The position numbers were made by a program, and so were the translations under genes. Under the pieces are notes generated by a model. That model was given only the letters and a program-made list of their open reading frames with translations. It was not told where the DNA came from and ran no database searches. From Hypsibius dujardini (Eukaryota > Tardigrada > Eutardigrada > Parachela > Hypsibiidae), in assembly GCA_001579985.1 (NCBI GenBank), contig LRSR01004900.1:1-23555 (forward strand): DNA of 23,555 nt, in the 5' to 3' direction. This document shows, piece by piece, positions 10,424-19,821 of this stretch (its first letter is position 1; each line of letters starts with the position of its first letter).

Positions 10424-12999
10424 TCAGTCGAGATCCCCTCCAATGTCGTCATAAGCTTCACCAACAGGATTAGCTTCTTCCAGAGTATCCATCACATCGT
10501 CCCCAGAGTCATCGTCCTCCTCCTCCTCTGCAGACTCGTCGGCATCCTCCTTTCGGTCCTTTTTGAGACCCTTCATCTTCCTGGTAGCCAGCTTAGAGAA
10601 GTCCTGCGTGTCCATGTGAATGCGACCCAGCTTGGAGCCGAAAGCGTCCTGTGAGATGTTCTTCTTCTTCTTGATCTGCAAACCAGAACAAGACGACATT
10701 TACAGACTACTACAGTACAACCAATGCCGAAAGGCACCATGTCGTACCGTTGCCTCCTTCGGAACGCGACATGCCACTTTCCACACATCGTTCGATGCAA
10801 GCTTCGACCGCTTAGGGATGAGGTCCATGCTGGGGCCCATGGGAGTGAGAGCGGCCTTGGTAACGGTGCCCTCAGTTCCGTCAGTTATTCCATTGATCCT
10901 ATAAGACCACAAACCAAGCTAGTAAAATGAGGAGGCTAGACTGTCCAAAACTATACTCGTACTGAAGAAAGTGGTCGATCTACAGCACTCAAAAGACAGC
11001 GTACGAGCACAATTTTACAAGAGCGACAGACACAAAAGGAAAAACAGAATCGCAAATAGCAAATACATGACCCGACCCAGTGGCGCGCCGAGCTTTGGTT
11101 TAAGGGTGGGTGCTTTTTATTGTATCCGAAATACTTCCGATAGAACGTAAAGAGGGAGTATTGCAAGTATCATGACGTTTTTCTCTAAATGGGGGACCCT
11201 TAGGGCACATTTTTTACTTTCGAGGGGGGTTGTAGGTCAACAAATCACCTCCCCCCTCGGCGCGCCACTGACCCGACCAGATGAAGCACAAGCGGGACAA
11301 CAGGACTACGAATACTTACATGAAGGTCCGCATTAGGATCTTCGTGCTGCCGATCGATGTGAAGGTAATGCAGTGTTGGACACCGGCCGGCCTGATTTTG
11401 TCGACAGTGGGTCCGCGAAAATAATCTACAACACAAACACGCAATTAGTCGGTAATCAGAAGAACTACGCAAAACAGACTCCACTACAGGATATAGTGCA
11501 GTAAGCGAGAGGAAAATTTGAATGGAGGGTCCGAGCGATGGGCAAAAGGGGTGGGGCGGGGGGTTTAGTTAAACGTAATCAACTAATCAACCATTGACTT
11601 TAAAACGATTTAAAGTGACCACAAAACAAGCGGTGCAGCCTTGCTGGTTGATTTACTGATTGTACTAATTTAACCCCCTGCCCCGCCCCTTTTGCCCATC
11701 GCTCGGACACTCCATTCAACTTTTTCCTGTCGTTAACAGTACATCTTACGGTAGCAAGTTAATATAAACCACACTTACCAATAAACATGGTCTTTATCTT
11801 TCCCATGATGGGGTCGTGCTCAAAGGATTCTCCTCTGAAGATCAATAAAGGCTTATTTCCGAGTGGAGGCGATAATCCCTGTTAAATATTCACAAACGGA
11901 TTAAACGAAACAATTACCAGTAAAACTCTTAAGAAAACTACACGTAAGAAGGTGTGTGCGCACTGTGCGTGCGTGCGCACTCACTTGGAAATCGGAGATG
12001 CCTTTAAAATTCTCCACGCAGAACTCGAACATGTCGAGGATGCTGCCATCGTATGTCCGTGCTACGAAGACCGCACTTTTGTTAGACTTCATAATTGTTT
12101 TTCAAAACAAAATACAGTGAAAATAATTCTCACCGAAAGTGATGCATGACGGCCGTTTCTTATTGTGCGAACCGGTCAAAATAAGGGAAGAATCGTACTT
12201 TGTGGAGAATTTCTCCTGGAAGAAAAAACGCCGGTAAACTTTCCCACGCGAATTGACCAATTTGTTTTCGTATGTACTAGTGGTACAGTAGTACAGTAGC
12301 AACATCACTGCATAAACAGAAAAAGCATCTCATCAATTGGTTGATTGATCAATCAGGTTACTAGGAATCAAGAGCGTAATAACTGGTAAAGCAGCGCTTG
12401 ATTGGTTGATTGATCAATCAGATCACTAGGAATCAAGAGCGTAATGACTCGTAAAGCAGCGCTTGATTGGTTGATTAATCAGTCACTATGTATCAAGAGC
12501 GTAATGAGCCATAAAGCAGTGCTTGATTGCTTGATTAGCTACACTGAATAATCGCTTTTTCTACATACCAGGGCCTGCTCATCTTCAAACGGTCTCAGCT
12601 CGTGTTTCCTGCAACAGATTAGCTTTGCAGTATTCCAGAATAGAATGCAGGACGTGAACGATTTACCTTCCCATGAAGGCTGACTCAGGCTTCTTCAAGG
12701 CGCACTGCAGAAACAGAAAGCACCACTAGCAGTTAGAAATCCGAACAGAAGTTCTCCGGTCTCGGCACTTACCAAATCTTTCAAGATCCGTACGACCGTT
12801 TCATTAGCCGTGTTAGTCCGCAGCGCCAGGGCATTCTTGGTGTTTTCAAAGATTTTGGGTTCCCGGTTTTTGATGAAGCGTTTTCCTTTCTGCGACTTCG
12901 GCTTGCTAAAAAAAGTTGATCAAACATCAACAGAAAGCCTCCCCCGAGGTGGAGCAGTGGTGGAGGGATAACTCACATCACTTTATGTTGCAGACTCAT
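10424..12999 (-). CDS. RPF2: Ribosome production factor 2 (Brix-domain, pre-60S assembly)
   Basis: Ten minus-strand exons keep frame: 12999-12977, 12905-12773, 12704-12667, 12608-12569, 12215-12134, 12061-11985, 11878-11779, 11425-11320, 10898-10748 and 10675-10424, giving 333 residues. The conceptual protein matches RPF2 along its length: a basic N-terminus with KGKRFIKNREPKIFENTKNA, then SHNKKRP, an ILDMFEFCVENF segment, KPLLIF, MGPSMDL and the signature KKKKNISQDAFG..LGRIHM with RKMKGLKK near the end. In known systems RPF2 with RRS1 brings 5S rRNA and its ribosomal proteins uL18 and uL5 into the pre-60S particle in the nucleolus. The protein is slightly longer than human RPF2 because of an acidic C-terminal tail rich in Asp and Glu. 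Several introns hold palindromic elements. It shares a 331-bp divergent promoter region with SUGCT. Confidence 0.95.
11078..11270. mobile_element. hAT-like MITE in RPF2 intron 8
   Basis: The 193-bp element starts with CAGTGGCGCGCCGAG and ends with its exact 15-bp reverse complement. It is flanked on both sides by ACCCGACC (11070-11077 and 11271-11278), a perfect 8-bp target duplication. CAGTGG ends with 8-bp duplications are typical of hAT transposons. No transposase is present, so it is non-autonomous. Confidence 0.85.
11506..11732. mobile_element. Long palindromic element in RPF2 intron 7
   Basis: The left half includes TCCGAGCGATGGGCAAAAGG (from about 11530) and the right half repeats it in reverse complement up to about 11707. 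The arms are roughly 90-100 bp at high identity and the centre is short. There is no ORF. No clear target duplication is visible, so the ends are approximate. Confidence 0.65.
12331..12535 (+). repeat. 65-bp minisatellite in RPF2 intron 4
   Basis: About three copies of a 65-bp unit containing TTGATTGGTTGATTGATCAA and AATCAAGAGCGTAATGA. Later copies diverge. The unit itself looks built from GATT-type simple repeats. Confidence 0.85.
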
Positions 13000-13330
13000 G
13001 ATGACCTGCTAGGCTGGGATAGGATGGAATGGAATAGGATGAAAACGTCGCGACCTGAAGAAAAGAGCAAATGAAAAGTGCTTGCGAAACTGATTGCGTA
13101 TCCGCGTACCAATGTTTAGTACGAGAGTGATACGAGCGTACGGCTGTACGTTCGTCAAACAGCTGATTTTGTTTTGATCGAACTGTTTATCGGTCTTTAC
13201 TCTTTTTTATATTAGTAGTTCTGCTTTGAGGTCTTTCTGGTAACTGCTCTCAAATCTTCAACCAATTCAGCCGCAAGTATTTTCTTACGAGCGTCCGAGA
13301 AATACAGTATACCCGTACTGTACGAGAATA
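13000..13330. promoter_or_regulatory. Divergent intergenic region between RPF2 and SUGCT
   Basis: The two start codons face away from each other and are 331 bases apart, so this segment must hold both core promoters. I see no clear TATA box. It has short self-complementary GTACG-containing words (about 13135-13155) and a CAGCTG E-box at about 13161, of unknown relevance. Confidence 0.55.
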
Positions 13331-14783
13331 ATGGTTTTATTGGCCTGCTTTTTGTCCCGTCGTTCTTTTTATTATCTTAAATTCAATTCGTTTCCGCGGA
13401 GAATTTCTGTCATAATAGATCCCTTCGAGCGGAAATTTTCGACGCAAAATTCCGCTGCAGAGGCTTCGGCGGAAAATGATGTCAGCCTGCTCCATGGCGT
13501 GCGGGTGCTTGATCTAACGCGGTGAGGCAAATTTCCTGTTTCTTTCAGGGAAATGTGCTGATTGATTGATCGATTGGAGACCCTGCTAAATTGCTGATTC
13601 ATATTTATCATTAAACTTCTAGAGTTCTTGCCGGCCCGATGTGTACACAGAGTTTGGGAGATATGGGTGCGGAGATCATTAAAATCGAAAAACCAGGTGA
13701 GTTTGTGTTCGGTCCTTCTGATTGTGTGTATGCGCTGATTAGCAGAGTGCGTTGTACTCTGTTGAGTAGTGCGTCAATTGATTGATGGATCAATTTTTTT
13801 ATTGTGAGTTTCTTAATTAATGAATCAATGGTATTAATTGGGACACAATGGTGGAATTACTAGTATTGATGGACGCATTCTCTGCCGCATTGCCTTAACG
13901 ACCTCTTTCTCTGTGTTTTCAGGATCCGGAGACGAAACTCGCAACTGGGGGCCACCTTTTGTAGGGGGAGAGAGCTGTTACTTTTTAGCTGTTAATCGAA
14001 ATAAGAAAGTAAATTGAAGTGTTGCATTATCGTCCACGCCCAATCCCGTTGCTATTATTCCGTTATACGTATGACCTTGTTATAGAGTGTAGCAGTGGAC
14101 ATCTCCCAACCAGAGGGCGCTACAATTGTGCAGAAAGTAGAAATGTTACTAGAAATTTAGTAGAACTTGTCGGTTCTTCACGGAATGACGTTTGATGTCG
14201 TGTTCGTGTGATTTGCAGATTGCCGCTCAGTGCGACGTCTTCATAGAGAACTTCTTACCGGGCAAACTCAAGAGTTACGGACTTGGATACGAAGACCTCA
14301 GTGTGCTCAATCCGGGACTTGTGTACTGCTCCGTTACAGGTATAAATTGCTTGTGTAGGCGCTACAAGTTACGCCACGAAGGAAGTTTACAGCGCTGTAC
14401 AAAAGGGTTTTCACAGCCAACCAGAAGTTGCCATATTTGTCTCGCGATTCGCAGGATATGGTCCGTCGGGTCCCTATAAAACCAGAGGTGGTTACGATGT
14501 CATTGCATCTGCAATTGGCGGGATGATGCATATCACCGGACCTGAGGTTCGTTTTGGCCTGGTGATGTGAAATCAAAGGGCTGCCTACACAACTACGCTG
14601 TTTCTCCTACATGCCATAGAATGGAGAGCCGTGCAAAATCGGTACAGCAATGACTGATATCTCCACGGGTCTCTACGCGCAAGGCGCAATATTGGCCGCT
14701 CTTTTTCGCCGACATCGTACGGGACGGGGGACGAAGATTGACTGCAACCTTTTGTCGACACAAGTAAGTGCCGACTGGTCGGC

Positions 14784-14832
<49 letters not shown>

Positions 14833-15474
14833 GCCAGCCAGATAGACAGACAGACTGTCAACTTGACGGAGAATAGTTTCTTCCTGTTTCAGGTCGCGAA
14901 TCTAGTAAATCTTGGTTCTAATTTTTTGAATGCCGGTACTGTGCCAAGACGGTGGGGAACTGCGCACGAGAGTATTGTGCCGTACCAGGGCTTCCAAACG
15001 GAGGATGGCCAAAATCTGATCGTTGGCGCCGGCAGCGATGAACAGTTTATCTCTTTGTGTCGGCGAATGGCGGTAGATTACTACGAAAACGAGAAGTTCG
15101 CTTCCAACAAAGCCCGAGTCGCTAATAGAGTGGAATTGATTAAGCTCCTTGCGAGCCGCTTCGCTGAGGAAACATTGGAAGAATGGCTCGCGCGGTTCGC
15201 CACTGCCAAATTTCCATTCGGTCCTGTCAACACTTTTGCTCAAGTTTTCGCTGACCCTCAAGTGCGGCATAACGATATGGTGTCCGAGGTGGATCATAAA
15301 AAAGCTGGAAGAGTGCGCTTGCTGAACAACCCGGTGACGTTTAAAGATTGCAATCTGGCACCTCGACTTCCTCCACCTCTCCTTGGAGAGCATACGGATG
15401 CAGTCCTTCGAGAGTATTTGAAATTTGATGATAATAGTTTGAGTGATCTACGAAGTAGCGGCGTGATAAGTTGA
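13331..15474 (+). CDS. SUGCT: Succinate-hydroxymethylglutarate CoA-transferase, mitochondrial
   Basis: Eight exons keep frame: 13331-13521, 13623-13696, 13923-14008, 14086-14136, 14219-14339, 14455-14546, 14620-14763 and 14893-15474, giving 446 residues, close to the usual length. The first 40 or so residues are hydrophobic and arginine-containing, consistent with a mitochondrial presequence. Family III CoA-transferase hallmarks follow: [55 protein letters not shown], and [16 protein letters not shown], whose Asp (about residue 218) is the expected acyl-CoA-carrying catalytic residue. The C-terminal PPPLLGEHT is also typical. In humans the enzyme makes glutaryl-CoA from glutarate using succinyl-CoA, and its loss causes glutaric aciduria type III. 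The donor at exon 6 (GTTCGT) is weak, but the join is supported by sequence homology. Confidence 0.95.
14784..14833 (+). repeat. (CAGA)n simple repeat in SUGCT intron 7
   Basis: Twelve or so near-perfect CAGA units fill much of the 129-base intron 14764-14892. The repeat stays open in frame with the flanking exons, but protein homology shows it is spliced out. Confidence 0.9.
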
Positions 15475-15563
15475 CACTATGTTGTGAGTAACTATGTATA
15501 AATGCTGATTGCTGATGTACTACTGATTCTTGGCCCCCCCCCCAGTAAATAAGTTCCGACGGG

Positions 15564-15892
15564 CCGATGCACTGTTGCCTAGTCTCTTCGATTCCGTCGA
15601 GAAAATCGGCAGAAAACCAGAACTACTATTTTAAATAAATAAAACTGACCAGTGGTAGTATATAGAGGGCGCTGTCTATGTTACTGAAACATGTACTAAT
15701 TGATTATTTGATTTTAAACGGACTGATCGATTGAATAAACGCAGGCACATTTTATTAATTGATTAATTCACAGACATAGACAGCGCCCCCTATATACCTC
15801 CACTAGTCAGTTTTTATTTATTTAAAATAGTAGTTCTGGTTTTCTGCCGATTTTTCCGATGGAATCGAAGAAACCAGGCAATAGTGCATCGG
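15564..15892. mobile_element. 329-bp palindromic element downstream of SUGCT
   Basis: Two arms of about 115-120 bp (15564-15682 and 15774-15892) are reverse complements with few differences. Both begin with CCGATGCACT and both contain the block AAAATCGGCAGAAAACCAGA or its near match. The centre is AT-rich and there is no ORF. Flanking duplications were not resolved. Confidence 0.75.
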
Positions 15893-16045
15893 TAACAGCA
15901 AACAGATATAAAGGAATACGCCGTCCAGAGTGATGTCATTTCCTTGTTAGTGTTCGTATCCTCGTAGGGCCTACTCTCATCCAGCATTTTTAGTATTTGT
16001 AGGAATATATTAGTACTTTTACATTGTACTCTTGCTCATACATAC

Positions 16046-16169
16046 TTACCCCTGGCAGAAACTTTTCACTGACCGAGTTAGGTCTTTTAACTCGTTTTAT
16101 GCAAGGTTTCATACGCCGACCGAATAAATGGCTTAACTGGGTTAATGCAAGATGCTTGCCACATGTGTA
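16046..16169. mobile_element. Diverged copy of the PPP2R3C-intron palindromic element
   Basis: Positions 16127-16169 match 17594-17636 over 43 aligned bases without gaps, differing at about nine sites, and both end in CACATGTGTA/CACGTGTGTA. A weak reverse-complement partner begins near 16046. This suggests a second, older copy of one repeat family. Confidence 0.5.
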
Positions 16170-16585
16170 GAAATAAATCGAAATTATGGCACACCATCTA
16201 CATATGTATTTTTCCGTCCCCCGGCTTGGCCAATCATCAGTCCGAATTCTGAAATGTAATCATAATTCGTATATTTCTCATGGACTATTAACCAAACCTT
16301 TTTGTCATTGGTATTATTTAATGAGGGAGGACAGCTTCGCGATCGCGCTACAACTACCAAAATGCCTTTGGCATTATACATCTTTCAATCAATCAATCAA
16401 TCTGTCGATTGCGCAAGTGATCAAGGAAGTGACGCTCTACTAAAATCCGATAATTATCGTCGTTATCGAGGACATTAAAGAAGTTGTTGTCCGACGACTT
16501 ATTGACGATTGACTTCTTCGAGTGCTCATGGTTTCTATTTCGAACGACCAGGAGGCAAAGAAGGAAACCAGAAGGCCTGACCAGA

Positions 16586-16776
16586 ATGTCAGATTCCCCT
16601 TCAGAGGATCAATTGTCGCGTGATTTCTATGAAAAATGGAAATCCACACCGGTGAAGCATTCCGCGAGCGTGCCATCTTTCTATCGGCGCATCACGCCCA
16701 ACGATCAGGATATCGAGTTTCGCCTGCTGGAAGAAGCGCGTGGAATGTCCCTCTCCAGAATCAACTGTATGTCTTG

Positions 16777-16820
<44 letters not shown>

Positions 16821-18165
16821 CAATCGATCGATTGATTGATTGATTGACCTGTGAATGGGTTTATTTTTTGTGTTAATTTCGCCGCAGCTCGTATTCTGGA
16901 CAACGACGAGATTCAAGAGGTGTGGAACTTACTGCAAAAATATGCGGAAGAGTCACCGTCTCGACCGGAGGGAAAGCAGTATCTGTCGTACGGGAGTTAC
17001 TCGGAGATCCGCAGCCAAGTATCGGTGAAAATCCAGGTAGGCATGGCTGTCAGTACTTGATTCGTTGATTGAAAGCCAATATGACTGTCAGTTCTTGATT
17101 CGTTGATTGAAAGCCGATACGGCTCTCTACTTGATTCGTTGATTGAAAGTCGATATGGCTGTCAGTTCTTGATTCGTTGATTGAAAGCCGATACGGCTCT
17201 CTACTTGATTCGTTGATTGAAAGTCGATATCGCTGTGAGTACTTGATTCGTTGATTGAAAGCCAACAGTTTCTTCTCCGTCAATTTAGGATTGAGTGAAT
17301 GTTGATTGACGCTTTGTTTGCTGTGACAGTTCGGGCTCTTCGGAGTTTATTAATTGATGGATCTCAATGTCAATTCACAGAATCTACATTAATAGTGCAA
17401 CTTTTAAATGATTTTTTCAGTTTACATAAAATACGCAATATTTATCTATTTTTGATAAAAATTTACTTTGTTTCAATAATCGAAAAACCAGAAATCGTCT
17501 CGAGTCACATACACGCGTGAGAAAACCCTTGCGCTACCGAATCAAGCACTTTAACTCGCGGCTGTGTAAAATAGCAATGCGTCGAACGAGTGTAATGGCT
17601 CAACTCGGTTAGCGCAAGGTTTTTGCCACGTGTGTACCATTTGCCTCAAAATATCGTTTACTTATATTGCACCGCGTTAATATAATGTTAACACTACGGT
17701 GACAGAGTCCAGCTCAAAACCCAATACTCAAATGTATTTTCCAGGCGTACCTCAGACCGACCATTTTCCTGTGCTTAATCTGCAATGACGATCCCGGGGG
17801 TCCGGATTTGATTCGGGTGGCCGATTTGTTTAACTTTGTGGTGAGGAAAGTGTGGCTGGAGCGAACAAGGCTAGCCCTGTCACTGTACGATCTGGACGGG
17901 CATGGCTACCTCAAGGAACCGGATTTGGAGCAGTACATCGAAGAGCTAGTACCCACCATCGACTCTCTGGCCGCAATGGATCCAGAATACAAAAAATTTT
18001 ATGTCTGCTCTGTGATACGGAAGTTTTTCTTCTTTTTGGATCCCGGACGGCAGGGCAAAATTAAGATAACGAAAATGCTGGGATCTTCCCTCATGCAAGA
18101 ACTGATGGACGTGAGTGTTAAGTTTTCGACAGCAAAAATTAGATTCTAAATCACGATTGGAGTAC

Positions 18166-18204
<39 letters not shown>

Positions 18205-18917
18205 CAGGCAGACGAATAGACATACTGATATACAGTAGACAGACAGACACAGGGAGACAGACAGACAGACACATGCAGATAGAAGAGATAGGCTAGCCAT
18301 CAGTGCCAAGACTAAGTAAGTACAGTTACATCTCTTTGTTTTAGGTTCGAGAGAGTGGAGAGAAACCCGAAAAGCCAAATTGGTTTAGTCTTGAGTCCTC
18401 ACTGGATGTCTACAACGACTACCTTTCATTAGACCGAAAACGGAACGGTCTTCTCTCTCGCGAAGAGTTTCGTCAATACTCCAAAGCCAGCATGACTGAA
18501 ACGTTTGTTCAGCGCGTCTACGAAGAATGCCTCACGTACAACGACGAAATGGATTACAAGACATTTCTGGACCTTGTGCTTGCCTTGAATTATAAAAATG
18601 AGCCCCCATCAATCCGATATCTGTTTCGCATCATCGACTATAAGCATCAAGGTGCCATTGACCGGCAGACCATCTATTACTTCTTCAAGGACATTGCCAA
18701 AGCACTTTTGCTGGATAAAATTCACGCTCCGAGCTTCGCAGATGTGGTTGCCGAGATATTCGACATGATCCCCACGCGAGAGTACGGGTTCATCAGACTG
18801 CACGAGCTGATTGCCAGTGGTCTCGGCGGGACCGTTGCCGGCTTACTCATCGATAAGGATTGCTTCTTAGCGTACGAATTCCGCGAGCAGCAGTTGGGTC
18901 CGTCACCCACGCCCTGA
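16586..18917 (+). CDS. PPP2R3C: PP2A regulatory subunit B'' gamma (G5PR)
   Basis: Four exons, 16586-16766, 16888-17036, 17745-18110 and 18345-18917, give 422 residues (human about 453). The start at 16586 is the first in-frame ATG; the frame is open further upstream, but without ATG. Matching blocks include FYEKWK, FYRRI, the QEVWNLL region, FFNYV-like LFNFVVRKVWLERTRLALSL, an EF-hand loop DLDGHGYLKEPD, FYVCSVIRKFFFFLDP, GKIKITK, a second EF-type loop DRKRNGLLSREE, ECLTYNDEMDYKTFLDLVLA, and a C-terminal segment ending in LLIDKDCFLAYE. By family knowledge it is a calcium-responsive targeting subunit that recruits the PP2A catalytic and scaffold subunits. Introns carry GATT, 36-38-bp and CAGA repeats and one palindromic element. 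Confidence 0.95.
16776..16846 (+). repeat. (GATT)n simple repeat in PPP2R3C intron 1
   Basis: Near-pure GATT units occupy most of the 121-base intron 16767-16887. An ATCAATCGATCGATTGAT palindrome sits in the middle. Confidence 0.9.
17045..17265 (+). repeat. 36-38-bp minisatellite in PPP2R3C intron 2
   Basis: Six copies share CTTGATTCGTTGATTGAAAG and alternate between a longer unit (with GGCTGTCAGTT) and a shorter one (with CGGCTCTCTA). This suggests a higher-order two-unit repeat. Confidence 0.9.
17510..17636. mobile_element. 127-bp palindromic MITE-like element in PPP2R3C intron 2
   Basis: The left arm 17510-17540 (TACACGCGTG then CTTGCGCTACCGA) pairs with the right arm 17605-17636 (TCGGTTAGCGCAAGG then CACGTGTGTA) with a few gaps and mismatches. 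TA occurs at both ends. There is no coding capacity. A diverged relative lies at about 16046-16169. Confidence 0.6.
18166..18275 (+). repeat. (CAGA)n simple repeat in PPP2R3C intron 3
   Basis: Two CAGA blocks separated by a short divergent stretch lie in the intron 18111-18344, starting about 55 bases after the donor. Confidence 0.9.
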
Positions 18918-19025
18918 TTCTTTTGATCTCTTTTATTTGCGTCCCAGCGCCTGTATATATATATCTTGTTGTTTACTGTTCTTTAATTTTAAATATTACG
19001 TGCCAACTTGTTTTCGAGCAATACG

Positions 19026-19031
19026 ATTAAA
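19026..19031 (+). terminator. Candidate polyadenylation signal of PPP2R3C
   Basis: ATTAAA about 109 bases after the stop codon, in AT-rich sequence. No AATAAA is nearer. Confidence 0.35.
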
Positions 19032-19123
19032 TGCGTTATAATATTCATTTTTCGCACTAATGGCAGCTTACAATCCAAACCCGAAGTCATATTCCAACGG
19101 CTTCATCTTTGGCTAAAGAAATC

Positions 19124-19330
19124 GGGACGCTCCATTTGTTACCACAAGGCTGCAAGCTATACCAAAAAGTGCTTTGACTTGAGGCGGAAATAGTTGGCCA
19201 CAAGATTACACTGCGCATTTTGGGCAACACAGATTGCACGTGTGGTCTTGTGGCGAACTATTTCGGCCTCAAATCAAAGCAGCTTGGAGCCTTGTGGTAA
19301 CAAATTGTCTTTTCACAAATCGAGCGTCCC
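19124..19330. mobile_element. 207-bp imperfect palindromic element next to the 5S gene
   Basis: The arm 19124-19204 is the reverse complement of 19247-19330, sharing TTTGTTACCACAAGGCT and GAAATAGTT.GCCACAAG blocks. Indels show it is an older copy. The spacer is 42 bases and there is no ORF. Confidence 0.65.
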
Positions 19331-19399
19331 AATTTTTCTGGTCAACGGTGTACGAATTTTGTTGATTTAACCGGGAAAGTTTTGATCAAAAGGGGAAGT

Positions 19400-19405
19400 A
19401 AAAAA
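19400..19405 (-). terminator. RNA polymerase III T6 terminator of the 5S gene
   Basis: Six A residues on the plus strand form a T6 run just downstream of the 5S 3' end on the minus strand. Confidence 0.8.
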
Positions 19406-19408
19406 GAT

Positions 19409-19526
19409 GCCTGCAACACCCGGTGTTCCCAAGCGGTCACCCATCTAAGTACTAACCGGGCCCGACGCAGCTTATCTTCCGAGATCGAACGGGATCGGGA
19501 GCATTCTACGTGGTATGGTCGCAGGC
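19409..19526 (-). rRNA. 5S ribosomal RNA
   Basis: The minus strand reads GCCTGCGACCATACCACG at the 5' end and ACCGGGTGTTGCAGGC at the 3' end. The length is 118 nt, as expected for 5S rRNA. The terminal GCCTGC/GCAGGC helix is perfectly paired. The internal promoter region is well kept, with AGATAAGC (box A), then GTTAGTACTTAGATGGGTGA and CGCTTGGGAA (box C). A run of six T residues follows on the transcribed strand (plus-strand A at 19400-19405), two to four bases past the RNA end, as RNA polymerase III termination requires. Nothing indicates a pseudogene. Only one copy is in the window; most animals keep 5S genes in tandem arrays, so this may be a dispersed copy. Confidence 0.93.
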
Positions 19527-19821
19527 GATACTACGTGTCAATAATTCAGAGTCGATTAGACAATAGTGGAAGTTAATGAGTTCCCAGCCAGTGTTCGTCA
19601 ATCAAACGGTAGATATGGTACAGTACAATTTCTATGATTTTTGGACCAATTGTAAACCGAACAAAACCGGTAATTTAGTACGCAGCCGGTTCAATTCAGT
19701 TCGACAATTTTTGTTCTCACTTTCTGAAGTCTTTTTCCGATTCAGGAACATCTGATCGCTTCGGAGATAGCAATCTTTTCTTCCGCAAAACCGCCACGAA
19801 TCAGAATTGTCATCCATCGCC

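Larger units (their letters stand above)
15475..16585. other. Intergenic region between SUGCT and PPP2R3C
   Basis: No supported gene. It contains a long palindrome (15564-15892) and a probable relative of the element in PPP2R3C intron 2 (about 16046-16169). The first AATAAA candidates for SUGCT (15634-15639 and 15638-15643) lie inside the left arm of the palindrome. Confidence 0.6.

Noticed and set aside
16484-16585. N-terminal extension of PPP2R3C
   Set aside because: The frame is open but begins with TTG and has no ATG before 16586. An upstream 5' exon cannot be excluded.
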